Assembly: GCF_900156735.1 (NCBI RefSeq)
Contig: NZ_FTOL01000012.1
Span: 44,912 to 108,911 of the forward strand
Length of the DNA stretch: 64,000 bases
From: Chryseobacterium ureilyticum
GTDB taxonomy: Bacteria; Bacteroidota; Bacteroidia; Flavobacteriales; Weeksellaceae
Direction: 5' to 3'
The notes under the pieces are model-generated. The model was not told the origin of the DNA. It searched no databases and was given only the letters and a program-made list of their open reading frames with translations. Shown here piece after piece: positions 15,590-24,466 of this stretch; the stretch's first letter is position 1, and every line of letters starts with the position of its first letter. A program made the translations under genes and the position numbers.

Positions 15590-17278
15590 TTAATTAGCTA
15601 CTTCAGCTCTCATGTCCTTTCCTTTGAATTTCATAGATTGAATGTTACTTAGAACATTGTCTTTGAAAGACTTCTCAACTTCAAAGAAAGAGAATTTCTC
15701 TAGGATTTCGATATCTCCGATTTCAGCTCTTTTCTTGGTCTTTCCACCAGCAGTAGCCTTATTGATAATATCTAAAACATCAAGCTTCTTCAAGTGGTCT
15801 TTTTTACCCAAGTTGAAGAAGAATCTAACCATGTTTTCATCCTTTCTTCTTGGTTTTCCACCACGATCTCTGTCTCTACCGCGATCTCTGTCTCTTCCTC
15901 TATCTCTGTCTCTATCACGTCCACGGTCTCTTCTTGAGTAATCATCATCTCTGTTGCTCAACTTCTGCTCAACAAGATCGTGTTTGTCTTTGTAATATAA
16001 AGCAAGATCCTTCAATTGGAATTGTAACAACTGGTGTACTAATTCTTCTTTTGTAAAGTTGCTTAGATCCGGGATTAAGCTATCATCAAACTCGAAAAGA
16101 TCTTCGTGCTCCGTCAATAATTTTTCGAAAACACCACCAACCTGAGCTTTGATAATCTGGTCTCCTGTAGGAATAAATTTTTCGTTAATTTCTATTTTAG
16201 TAGCAGATTTGATTTGCTTCAATTTTCTGCTTTCTTCAGGCTTGATTAAAGCCATAGAAATACCGTCTTTTCCTGCTCTACCTGTTCTTCCACTTCTGTG
16301 AACGAATACTTCAGGATCATCAGGTAAAGAGAAGTGAATAACGTGAGTCAGAGAGTTTACATCCAATCCTCTTGCTGCAACGTCTGTAGCTACAAGAATA
16401 TCGATGTTTTTCAATCTGAATTTCTTCATTACTGTATCTCTCTGTGCCTGAGAAAGGTCTCCGTGAAGAGCATCAGCTGCATAACCGTTCTGCATTAAGA
16501 AATCTGCAACCTCCTGAGTTTCCATTCTTGTTCTACAGAAAATGATGGAATACTGATTAGGATTAGCATCGATTAATCTCTTCAACGCTTCTTTTTTCTG
16601 ACGGTAACCTACCACATAATATTCGTGCGTAATGTTCTTCTTCACTTCGTTGATAGAACCTACTGAAATACGGTGTGGTTTTGTAAGGTAATTTTTGGAA
16701 ATTCTTTCCACTTCTTTATTCATCGTAGCCGAGAATAAGAAAGTTTGTTTAGTTTCCGGAGTTTCGCTTAGAATGGTTTCCAATTCATCCTTGAATCCCA
16801 TTGAAAGCATTTCATCAGCTTCGTCTAATACTAACCAATGAATAGCAGAGAAATCTAACGCTTTTCTGTTGATAAGGTCGATTACTCTACCTGGAGTTCC
16901 CACAATAATCTGTGGTTTCTCTTTTAAAGATCTCATTTGCTCTACAATGCTACTTCCACCATAAACCGCAGTAGTTTTGATGTCCATGTATTTAGAGTAA
17001 TTCTTTATGTCTTTAGAAATCTGAAGACATAATTCCCGTGTCGGACAAAGCACCAATAATTGGATTTTGCGACTCGTATCGTCAATCATATCCAAAATCG
17101 GAAGCGAAAACGCTGCTGTTTTGCCTGTCCCTGTCTGCGCAAGTGCGATCAAATCGCGAATATCTGAAAGAATAAAAGGGATAGTCTGTTTTTGGATTTC
17201 TGTTGGGCTTTCGTAACCCAGTTCGCCAATTGCCTTAAGAATATCAGGACTTAAATTGGTTTCCGTAAATAAATTCAT
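15590..17278 (-). CDS. deaD: DEAD-box RNA helicase with DbpA-type RNA-binding domain
   Basis: A 562-residue helicase. The helicase core fills residues about 1-370, with SPTEIQKQTIP, AQTGTGKTAA, PTRELCLQ, TPGRVIDL, VLDEADEMLSMGF, SAT, CRTR, ATDVAARGLDV and HRSGRTGRAG. A charged low-complexity stretch of Arg-Asp/Gly repeats follows near residues 450-480. It ends in a DbpA-like RNA-recognition domain (MVRFFFNLGKKDHLKKLDVLDII onward). This layout matches DeaD/CsdA proteins, which remodel rRNA and mRNA structure in cold or during ribosome assembly. A TATCTTTG -7 box is at 17299-17306. It is the second DEAD-box gene in the window and of a different subtype from the one at 7855. Confidence 0.9.
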   Translation of the reverse strand: MNLFTETNLSPDILKAIGELGYESPTEIQKQTIPFILSDIRDLIALAQTGTGKTAAFSLPILDMIDDTSRKIQLLVLCPTRELCLQISKDIKNYSKYMDIKTTAVYGGSSIVEQMRSLKEKPQIIVGTPGRVIDLINRKALDFSAIHWLVLDEADEMLSMGFKDELETILSETPETKQTFLFSATMNKEVERISKNYLTKPHRISVGSINEVKKNITHEYYVVGYRQKKEALKRLIDANPNQYSIIFCRTRMETQEVADFLMQNGYAADALHGDLSQAQRDTVMKKFRLKNIDILVATDVAARGLDVNSLTHVIHFSLPDDPEVFVHRSGRTGRAGKDGISMALIKPEESRKLKQIKSATKIEINEKFIPTGDQIIKAQVGGVFEKLLTEHEDLFEFDDSLIPDLSNFTKEELVHQLLQFQLKDLALYYKDKHDLVEQKLSNRDDDYSRRDRGRDRDRDRGRDRDRGRDRDRGGKPRRKDENMVRFFFNLGKKDHLKKLDVLDIINKATAGGKTKKRAEIGDIEILEKFSFFEVEKSFKDNVLSNIQSMKFKGKDMRAEVAN

Positions 17279-17298
17279 TAACTATTTTAAAATTTTTG

Positions 17299-17306
17299 CA
17301 AAGATA
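17299..17306 (-). promoter_or_regulatory. -7 box of the DeaD-type helicase gene
   Basis: The minus-strand TATCTTTG matches TAnnTTTG, about 20 bp upstream of the ATG. The rest of the 349 bp gap (17279-17627) is very AT-rich and shows no ORF or hairpin that I can support. Confidence 0.55.
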
Positions 17307-17627
17307 CAATAAATATTTGATTTGTTTTTGAATAAAGTATTAAATATGTAAACTTAAATTCAGAATCCTTTAATGTATTTTAATTTTTTCGAAAATTAAA
17401 TTTAAAAAAACACACCTTATATTAACGACTTATCAAATAATAGTTTTTTTTATTAAATTGGATTGATTATTTATGGATTATTTATGAGTTTTCAAATAAA
17501 ACCATAAAATACACTTTTTTTCTTTTAAAATTTATTACTTATTGCGTAAATTTGGAGGTGGCTTTGTCTGCTTTCAGTATTTGGATATAATCAGCAAACT
17601 ATTCAATCATTAAAACACCAACACAAT

Positions 17628-18296
17628 ATGTCAGCGAGCATTTCTTCAAAAACATTTGACTTTCTAAAAAAGTTGAATAAAAATAATAACCGCGAATGGT
17701 TCAATGAAAACAAGCACCTATACACAGAAGCGCAGGGAAATATTATTCAGTTTTTAGATGATCTTATTAAAGAAATGTCTGATTTTGATGAAGAACTTGC
17801 TAAAATCGACAGCAAAAAATCATTATTCAGAATCTATCGCGACACCCGTTTCTCAAAGGACAAATCTCCATACAAAACCAACTTCGGAGCTTCTCTGGGA
17901 ATGGGAAAAGGAAATCAGAAAGGAGGCTACTATCTTCATTTGGAACCAGGAAAATCATTTCTGGCTGGGGGAATTTACATGCCTGAATCTTCGGTATTGA
18001 AACAAGTACGAAAAGAAATATCCTTGTATGGCGATAATTTTCTCACAATTTTAAATAATAAAGATTTCAAAAAACATTTTCCAGAACTTGATCAGGATGA
18101 CAAACTTAAAAAAATCCCTCAAGGCTTTGAAAAGGAAGATCCAATGGCAGAATATCTGAAACTTAAAAACTTTATTGTTGTCTATCAACTGAAAGATGAA
18201 GAAGTTTTGGATAAGAATGCAGCAAAAAACATGAATAAGATCTTTAAGCTCATGAAACCTTTCAATGATTTCCTGAATACCCCTTTCCTCGATTAA
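17628..18296 (+). CDS. DUF2461 domain protein
   Basis: A 222-residue cytoplasmic protein of the DUF2461/TIGR02453 family, recognised from FLKKLNKNNNREWFNENKHLY, FRIYRDTRFSKDKSPYKTNFGASLG and the GGYYLHLEPGKSFLAGGIYMP stretch. The Arg-Asp-x-Arg-Phe and Tyr-Lys-x-Asn segments are strongly conserved in the family, but no biochemical role is established. It is monocistronic. A TAAATTTG box near 17548 could be part of its promoter. The ATG at 17628 gives the full conserved N-terminus. Confidence 0.85.
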   Translation: MSASISSKTFDFLKKLNKNNNREWFNENKHLYTEAQGNIIQFLDDLIKEMSDFDEELAKIDSKKSLFRIYRDTRFSKDKSPYKTNFGASLGMGKGNQKGGYYLHLEPGKSFLAGGIYMPESSVLKQVRKEISLYGDNFLTILNNKDFKKHFPELDQDDKLKKIPQGFEKEDPMAEYLKLKNFIVVYQLKDEEVLDKNAAKNMNKIFKLMKPFNDFLNTPFLD

Positions 18297-18577
18297 ACAT
18301 TACTGGATTTTCATTTTCAATCACAAATACTGCAGCTACTCACAGATGATCCGGGTTATCATCTTTACGTAAAATATTCGTAAAAAAAGCTCTGTAAATC
18401 TATGTCTGACTTTTCTAATATTTTATCCATTTAAAAATGACATACCTATAAGCGTTTCTGTGACAAACTGAAAATATATTAAAATTCAGATTCTTATAAA
18501 ACAGACTACAAAGCATATCTACTGAAAATCAATATATTATATTTAACATTTTTTAAGATAAGTTTTACATTTTTGCT
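18297..18577. other. AT-rich gap with one hairpin
   Basis: This stretch of 281 bp has no supportable ORF. The only clear structure is the hairpin AGATGAT...ATCATCT at about 18342-18364, which lacks a T run and is at best a weak terminator. Confidence 0.4.
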
Positions 18578-18585
18578 TATCTTTG
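18578..18585 (+). promoter_or_regulatory. -7 box of the FkbM methyltransferase gene
   Basis: TATCTTTG matches TAnnTTTG. It lies about 21 bp upstream of the ATG at 18607, and the in-frame TTG at 18583 falls inside the box. Confidence 0.6.
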
Positions 18586-18606
18586 CTGTTCGTCAAAAAG
18601 TCAAGG

Positions 18607-19401
18607 ATGTCTTTATACCAAAAAATTGCAGAAAAGCTACAATATATAAGTCCGAATTTTTATAAAAAAAGATATTTTAAGAGCTTAAACAATCTTAATA
18701 AAAATAATTTTTCGGAACGCAATGTAGAACCGGAACTGGTATGGATCAAAGAATACCTTCCTAAAAATGCTGTAATTCTGGATATTGGCGCCAATGTAGG
18801 TACATTTTTATATCAGCTGGAAAACAAGCTGAATCATGAGCATATTTATGCTTTTGAACCTAATAAGAAGCTTTATCGAAGATTAAAAAGACTCTTTCCT
18901 ACCATGAGAGTACTTCCTTTGGCTCTTTCTGACGAGAATACGATAGCGGAGTTTAAAGTTCCGATTATCAATGGAAAAACGATAGCCTCCAGGGGAACCT
19001 TAAATACTTCTTATAAAGAAAAAGGGGAAGAAAAAAGCTACACTGAAAGAGTAAAAGTTATCAAACTAGACGAGTGGGCTGCTTTAGAACATTTCAACAG
19101 GCTGGATTTCATCAAGATTGATGTGGAAGGCAATGAAATAAAAACTCTTTTAGGAGCTAAGGAAACCATCAAACAATTCCTTCCAACTTTAATGGTTGAG
19201 ATGGAACAAAGACACCACCAAACACCAATATGGAATGAAATCTCTGAAGTGGAAAGCTGGGGATATAAAGTAATGTATCTAAATAGAAACAGCTTTACCC
19301 TGGAGATTCTTACAGAAGATATTTTATTACAAAATATAAGCGACGAAAAAAATAAAACTCAGTACATCAACAATATTATTTTTATACCTAAAAACCCTTA
19401 A
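18607..19401 (+). CDS. FkbM family SAM-dependent methyltransferase
   Basis: A protein of about 264 residues. The SAM-binding motif I is VILDIGANVGTFLYQL near residue 58, followed by IYAFEPNKKLYRRL (motif II acid). The FkbM-type segments VIKLDEWAALEHFNRLDFIKIDVEGNE and MVEMEQRHHQ are clear. FkbM enzymes O-methylate sugars or polyketides. With a flippase 9 bp downstream and glycosyltransferases nearby, methylation of a surface-glycan residue is the best guess. I use the ATG at 18607 because the earlier TTG overlaps the promoter. Confidence 0.87.
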   Translation: MSLYQKIAEKLQYISPNFYKKRYFKSLNNLNKNNFSERNVEPELVWIKEYLPKNAVILDIGANVGTFLYQLENKLNHEHIYAFEPNKKLYRRLKRLFPTMRVLPLALSDENTIAEFKVPIINGKTIASRGTLNTSYKEKGEEKSYTERVKVIKLDEWAALEHFNRLDFIKIDVEGNEIKTLLGAKETIKQFLPTLMVEMEQRHHQTPIWNEISEVESWGYKVMYLNRNSFTLEILTEDILLQNISDEKNKTQYINNIIFIPKNP

Positions 19402-19410
19402 AACAACTTT

Positions 19411-20889
19411 ATGAGCGTAGTAGCGAGACAAGGCTTCAAATATTCCATTATTGGTTATATTGGTTTTTTGCTGGGCACAGTTTCTGCAATATTCATCTTT
19501 CCAAATGATTTTGAATTTTACGGAAAACTCCGCTATATCCTTCCTACTGCTGAAATGTTGGTCCCTTTTGTGGTATTGGGAATTTCTTATGCCAATGTAA
19601 AGTTTTTTCATACGGTAGAAAAAGATGGTAAAAAACAGAATATGCTCTCTTTGTCTTTGTTGGCTGTTTTTATCAACTTTCTTATTTTCTCTGTCGTATT
19701 TTTCATACTGCCTTACTTTTATCCTAAATTCAGTCATCTGGAAGCATGGAAAAGCAAGGAAATGATCCTTCCTTTGATATTACTTCTCTCGTTTTGTGCG
19801 ATTTTCAATAAATATACGTCCAATTACAAAAGGATTGTTGTCTCCAATATTTTTGACAATCTACTTCCTAAGATTGCAAACCTTGGAGCTTTTTGTCTGT
19901 TTTATTATTTTGCGTTATCTCAGAATATTGCCTTTGCTTTCTTTTTTGGGATTTTTGCATTAATGCTTTTCGGATATATTTATTACACCAATAAGCTTGA
20001 AAAAATCCAACTTGATTTTAATACGGATTATTTTAAAAAGGATAATTTCTGGAAAGAGTTTTTCAATTACAGCTTCTTTGGATTTTTAGGAACTTTCGGG
20101 AATTATCTGGCGATCAATAATTTTATGATCGGGGAATTCATGGGAATGGAAGAAGTTGGAATCTATTCCGTTCTTTATGCTTTGATTTCTTTGATTTCAA
20201 TTCCTCAGCTGGGACTATTTAATATCTCCGCTCCTATCATTAACAAGACTCTGGCTGACGGAGATATGGTGGAGCTTGACAGGTTTCATAAGAAAACATC
20301 TCTATCTCTTTATTTTCTTGGAGCTGTGTTGTTCTCATGTATTATGGTTGGTTTTCCTTACCTGACGAAGCTTATGCCCAACAATGGAACAATGCTGAGA
20401 GAATACGAACCTGTAGTCTGGATCTGGGGATCTGCTGTTTTAATTGATCTTGCAACTGGATTTAACGGAAATATTATTTCTCTTTCGAAGTATTACAGAT
20501 TCAATATTATCGTTATGCTTCTATTGGCAGGATTAACGATTGGGCTGAATTATTATTTTATCAAAAATACTGATCTGAAACTTATCGGAATTGCGTTATC
20601 TACAGCTATTTCTCTTACGATTTATAATATTATCAAGATTGCCTTTAATTATATCGTTTTCAAAGTTTCACCTTTGACTATTGAAATGATCTTTGTTTCA
20701 ATCATTTGTACATTGGCAATTACCGTAGCAATTGTTCTGCCTAATTTTGACAGCAGCTTCTTAAACCTGATGTATAAACCGGCTGTAGTTTTAGTATTAA
20801 TTTACATTGGAAATTATTTCACGAAAATATTCCCACTAGAGGATTATCTGAATGTGAAATTTATCAAGAGTATTTTTAAGTTTAAATAA
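19411..20889 (+). CDS. Polysaccharide (Wzx-like) flippase
   Basis: A 492-residue integral membrane protein with about 12-14 hydrophobic helices. Polar residues are in the first helices (RQGFKYSIIGYIGFLLG), and a central loop FWKEFFNYSFFGFLGTFGNYLAINNFMIGEFMG is typical of oligosaccharide flippases of the MOP superfamily. Such proteins move lipid-linked glycans across the inner membrane. It starts 9 bp after the FkbM gene and ends 8 bp inside the convergent gene at 20882-21922. Substrate specificity cannot be read from the sequence. Confidence 0.85.
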   Translation: MSVVARQGFKYSIIGYIGFLLGTVSAIFIFPNDFEFYGKLRYILPTAEMLVPFVVLGISYANVKFFHTVEKDGKKQNMLSLSLLAVFINFLIFSVVFFILPYFYPKFSHLEAWKSKEMILPLILLLSFCAIFNKYTSNYKRIVVSNIFDNLLPKIANLGAFCLFYYFALSQNIAFAFFFGIFALMLFGYIYYTNKLEKIQLDFNTDYFKKDNFWKEFFNYSFFGFLGTFGNYLAINNFMIGEFMGMEEVGIYSVLYALISLISIPQLGLFNISAPIINKTLADGDMVELDRFHKKTSLSLYFLGAVLFSCIMVGFPYLTKLMPNNGTMLREYEPVVWIWGSAVLIDLATGFNGNIISLSKYYRFNIIVMLLLAGLTIGLNYYFIKNTDLKLIGIALSTAISLTIYNIIKIAFNYIVFKVSPLTIEMIFVSIICTLAITVAIVLPNFDSSFLNLMYKPAVVLVLIYIGNYFTKIFPLEDYLNVKFIKSIFKFK

Positions 20890-21922
20890 GCTTATATAAA
20901 AGTTCTTCTAGCCTCTTCTGAACTTCTTTTTTACTGTAACTTGTCTGGAAATCAAAATGAATGTTTTGAAGCTCATCCAACTGTTCAAAGATGTTTTGTT
21001 TTTCAGGTAAAATAAAACTCAGTTTTGACGGGTAATTGGCAGGGAAAACAGCTAATTTTCCATAGGCAATGGAGTCACCAAGATTTCCTGTCATTTTCGT
21101 TTTTCCGTAGATTTCCTTAATGCTGAAAAATTCTGTTTCCTGCTGAATTGGACACCAAATAACATCAGATGTTTGCATCCAATCCTCAAAATCTGTAGCA
21201 GAAACTCTTTTGGAAAAATAAGTAATGGTGATATTTGACTGTAAGTTTGAAGATAAGTTTTCAAGCTGTTTCAATTCATGACCGGTTGCCTTCCCGAGAA
21301 ATACAAATTCGTATTTTTTATCTGTTTTTAAATTCTGAATAGTTTTAAAAATATGATTATAATCCCTTCTTTTCTGAGAAACACCTCCCGGAATTACAAT
21401 AACCGGATTTTCACTTTGAGATTTCTCAAAACTTCTTGTATAAAACAGGGGCAAGAACTGATGCCTTTCGGAAATCAATGCTTCATCCAGCACCACTAAA
21501 GACTTAGAATTCTGATACACTTTAGTCGCATAAAGTAATCCTTCTTTCCACCACAGTTTCATTCTGTAGATGATATCGCCTTTAAATACATTTTTTATTA
21601 ATTCAAACCTTGAAGCTTTGGTAAAATTGAGATTGTGCGCAATAACTGTTGTGTTGTATTTCTTTGTTATTGCCAAAAACGTATTGAAAAAACGATGAAC
21701 TGTCCCAATAATCACCAGATCATATTTTCTGTTTTTTAATTGATCTAAAATCATAGAACTGTCCGACAGAAATACGTCTGCATCGGCTTCATTGATCTGA
21801 TCTTTGATCTTTTTTGAAAAATAATAATCTACTTTAAAATCTTCTGCTCCCTTCATGACATCTATGAAGGCTTGTGCTATTTCTGCATGAGTATCTATTT
21901 CAATGTAAGCTATTTTTTTCAC
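20882..21922 (-). CDS. Putative glycosyltransferase-like protein (GT-B fold)
   Basis: A 346-residue protein with no close family that I can name firmly. It starts KKIAYIEIDTHAEIAQAF and has GT-B-like features: VIIGTVHRFFNTFLAI, then PVIVIPGGVSQKRRDY at the domain border, FVFLGKATGHELKQLENL, and a C-terminal donor-site-like region VIWCPIQQ...GNLGDSIAYGKLAVFP. The glycan context (FkbM and flippase on one side, GT2 on the other) supports a role in surface-polysaccharide building. Its 3' end overlaps the flippase gene by 8 bp. A GGCTAAAGCC repeat lies just upstream of its start. Confidence 0.6.
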   Translation of the reverse strand: MKKIAYIEIDTHAEIAQAFIDVMKGAEDFKVDYYFSKKIKDQINEADADVFLSDSSMILDQLKNRKYDLVIIGTVHRFFNTFLAITKKYNTTVIAHNLNFTKASRFELIKNVFKGDIIYRMKLWWKEGLLYATKVYQNSKSLVVLDEALISERHQFLPLFYTRSFEKSQSENPVIVIPGGVSQKRRDYNHIFKTIQNLKTDKKYEFVFLGKATGHELKQLENLSSNLQSNITITYFSKRVSATDFEDWMQTSDVIWCPIQQETEFFSIKEIYGKTKMTGNLGDSIAYGKLAVFPANYPSKLSFILPEKQNIFEQLDELQNIHFDFQTSYSKKEVQKRLEELLYKLI

Positions 21923-21943
21923 TGATGAATTGGAATTATTTTC

Positions 21944-22011
21944 TAGGTTTTGGCTAAAGCCAATTGTTTTATTTTTTATTAAACGGACTAAAATATGTTT
22001 CTATTGAATGT
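21944..22011. repeat. GGCTAAAGCC dispersed element, copy 2 (degenerate)
   Basis: The layout is TTTTGGCTAAAGCC, an AT spacer, then AAACGGACTAAAATATGTTT in place of the perfect palindrome, and the conserved tail CTATTGAAT. The palindrome has decayed here. Confidence 0.65.
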
Positions 22012-22066
22012 GATGATAAACGTCTCAAAATAATTACCATTTTCAACTTTATCATTTATTCTTTAT

Positions 22067-22921
22067 TTACATTTTCAGCCATTTCTTTTTCAGCATTCTC
22101 CAACGCTGATCATTGACTGCTTTTTGTTCTTCTTTTGTTATTTTTAATTCCAGTTTTTTTGACTTGCAGCCTTCATAGGATTTAATAATATCAAAGAAGA
22201 ATGCCGGAGATTTACTTTTCATTGCTTCTTTTGAGGAGGCAATATAAGCAAGCAATCTATTTAATCCCAGGAAATAAAAATAACGTCCGTAATAGTCTGC
22301 GGGTCTTATGGTATAATCGGCTCCTTTTACTTTGATCAACTTCACATGAAGCTCTGGTAAAACGACTTCTTTCCAGCCTAAATGCTCAAGCAGTATGGAA
22401 TCTATATTATCCCAACCTAAAGTTTCTCGTAGACCACCCATCTGAACAAAGCATTCTTTCCGATATGCTTTCATAGGACCTCGTACATGATGTTTATTGG
22501 AATTCCCTTCATATACCCAGCTTCCGTCTTTTTCTACATATAATAACCCTCCTACCAATCCATATTCTGGATTATTGATAAAAGCATTTTCTACGGTTTC
22601 AAGATAATTTCCGGGAAGAATAATATCTGCATCAAATTTACAGATAATATCAAATTCGTCTAAAGATTGTGTCTGCAAGCCTTTTTTAAAGGCATGAACA
22701 ACTTTGGAACCGGGTTGATGTTCTGATTTTTGAAGATTAACGGTTTCAAAACGGGAATCATTCTCTGTATATTTCCTGATAATTTCAGGCGTCCTGTCTG
22801 TGGAACCGTCGTTGACAACTACCACTTTAAAATCCTTACTATTTTGCTGCTGCAGGGAATCCAGAGTGAATGAGAGGTTCTGCTCTTCGTTGTGGGCAGG
22901 AATAATGATTAAAAACCTCAC
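22067..22921 (-). CDS. Glycosyltransferase family 2
   Basis: A GT-A-type transferase of about 284 residues. It opens FLIIIPAHNEEQNLSFTLDSL, has VVNDGSTDRTPEII for nucleotide-sugar binding, and FDADIILPGNYLETVE carrying the metal-binding DxD. The C-terminal part is basic and lacks membrane helices. I set the start at the GTG at 22921 (M-R-F-L-I) because the longer frame would read 17 codons through an inverted repeat that fills the junction with aspA. It is likely part of the surface-glycan patch with 18607-21922. Confidence 0.83.
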   Translation of the reverse strand: MRFLIIIPAHNEEQNLSFTLDSLQQQNSKDFKVVVVNDGSTDRTPEIIRKYTENDSRFETVNLQKSEHQPGSKVVHAFKKGLQTQSLDEFDIICKFDADIILPGNYLETVENAFINNPEYGLVGGLLYVEKDGSWVYEGNSNKHHVRGPMKAYRKECFVQMGGLRETLGWDNIDSILLEHLGWKEVVLPELHVKLIKVKGADYTIRPADYYGRYFYFLGLNRLLAYIASSKEAMKSKSPAFFFDIIKSYEGCKSKKLELKITKEEQKAVNDQRWRMLKKKWLKM

Positions 22922-22932
22922 GGAATATTTTA

Positions 22933-22992
22933 TAAGTAATGAGTGATAAATGATAAGTGACGAAAACACCACTTATCATTTATTGTTTTATT
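22933..22992. repeat. Heptad inverted repeat, aspA/GT2 junction
   Basis: The left arm reads TAAGTAA, TGAGTGA, TAAATGA, TAAGTGA. A perfect 14-bp inverted repeat, ATAAATGATAAGTG at 22946-22959 and its complement at 22970-22983, forms the core. The element touches the aspA stop at 22993 and ends 11 bp before the GT2 start. Confidence 0.78.
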
Positions 22993-24393
22993 TTATTTGT
23001 TGTGTGGCTTCAACATGTTTTTCGGATCAAGGATCTCATCCAGTTTTTCCTGGGAAAGAATTCCTTTTTCCAATACAAGATTGTAAACACTCTTTCCTGT
23101 CTCCAAGGCTTCTTTTGCAATCTCTGTAGATTGTTTGTAACCGATATAAGGATTAAGTGCCGTTACAATACCAATGCTGTGTTTTACCATATTCAGACAT
23201 ACTTCTTTGTTGGCAGTAATTCCTACTACACATTTATCATGAAGGGTATCCAATGCATTGCAAAGGAAGTTGATATTTTCCATGATGGCATGAGAAAGTA
23301 CCGGTTCCATTACGTTAAGCTGTAATTGACCTGCTTCTGCGGCAAAGGTTACTGTAAGATCATTTCCGATTACTTTATAGCAAACCTGGTTTACCACTTC
23401 AGGAATAACAGGGTTTACTTTACCTGGCATAATAGATGATCCCGGCTGCATCGGAGGAAGGTTGATTTCGAAAAGTCCTGCTCTTGGTCCTGATGAAAGT
23501 AATCTTAAATCGTTACAGATTTTTGATAATTTTACGGCAAGACGCTTCATTGCCGATGAATAGATTACATACGAACCTGTATCAGGTGTAGCTTCTACTA
23601 AATCTGGTGCTGAAATAATTGGGAAACCTGTGATCTGAGCCAGGTTTTTCGCACAAAGTGTTGCGTATCCTACCGGAGCATTCAATCCTGTCCCGATAGC
23701 TGTAGCTCCCATATTTACTTCTACGAAAAGACTTGCGTTGTTATTAAGCTTTGAGATATCCTCTTCCAATGTTGCTGCAAATGCTTCAAATTCCTGACCT
23801 AATGTCATCGGAACAGCATCCTGAAGTTGCGTACGTCCCATTTTGATCACATCATGGAATTCTTGTCCTTTTGCACGGAAAGCAGCAATGATTCTCTCAA
23901 GTTTTTCTACCAACCCGATATTCATGTGTAGCAACCCCATTTTAATCCCTGTAGGATATGCATCGTTGGTTGACTGAGACAGGTTAATATGGTCATTAGG
24001 TGAACAAAATTCATATTCTCCTTTGCTTTTACCTAATTTTTCCAATACAACGTTAGCAATTACTTCATTCGCGTTCATATTGATTGAAGTTCCTGCTCCG
24101 CCCTGGATCATATCTACCGGAAACTGTTCGTGATATTTTCCTTCTGCAATCTCATCACAAGCTTCTGCTATTTTGAAATATAGGTTTTCATTAAGAAGAC
24201 CTAATTCATAATTCGTTTTTGCTGCAGCTTTTTTCACAAAAGCCAATCCTTTGATAAAATCCGGATATGAAGACAAAAGTTGTCCTGAAATCTTGAAATT
24301 GTTGATGGCTCTTTGTGTCTGCACTCCATAATAAGCATCTAATGGCACGTTCAATTCGCCCAGTAGATCACTCTCTTTTCTGAAATTTTCCAT
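22993..24393 (-). CDS. aspA: Aspartate ammonia-lyase
   Basis: A 466-residue member of the fumarase/aspartase superfamily that converts L-aspartate to fumarate and ammonia. The superfamily signature PGSSIMPGKVNP (GSxxMPxKxN) is near residue 318. The aspartase-type segment GGAGTSINMNANEVIAN and NDHINLSQSTNDAYPTG are near 98 and 136. Length and motif spacing fit aspA better than fumC or argH. It lies downstream of the amidase gene on the same strand with a 73 bp gap. Confidence 0.92.
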   Translation of the reverse strand: MENFRKESDLLGELNVPLDAYYGVQTQRAINNFKISGQLLSSYPDFIKGLAFVKKAAAKTNYELGLLNENLYFKIAEACDEIAEGKYHEQFPVDMIQGGAGTSINMNANEVIANVVLEKLGKSKGEYEFCSPNDHINLSQSTNDAYPTGIKMGLLHMNIGLVEKLERIIAAFRAKGQEFHDVIKMGRTQLQDAVPMTLGQEFEAFAATLEEDISKLNNNASLFVEVNMGATAIGTGLNAPVGYATLCAKNLAQITGFPIISAPDLVEATPDTGSYVIYSSAMKRLAVKLSKICNDLRLLSSGPRAGLFEINLPPMQPGSSIMPGKVNPVIPEVVNQVCYKVIGNDLTVTFAAEAGQLQLNVMEPVLSHAIMENINFLCNALDTLHDKCVVGITANKEVCLNMVKHSIGIVTALNPYIGYKQSTEIAKEALETGKSVYNLVLEKGILSQEKLDEILDPKNMLKPHNK

Positions 24394-24466
24394 TACAGAT
24401 ATTTTACTGTTTTTGATCGTTTAAAGATAGCAAAAACGCATCTAACAGATGCGCTTTAACTCAAAT

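Noticed and set aside
18342..18364. Terminator after the DUF2461 gene
   Set aside because: The AGATGAT/ATCATCT hairpin has no T run on either strand, so termination is not supported.
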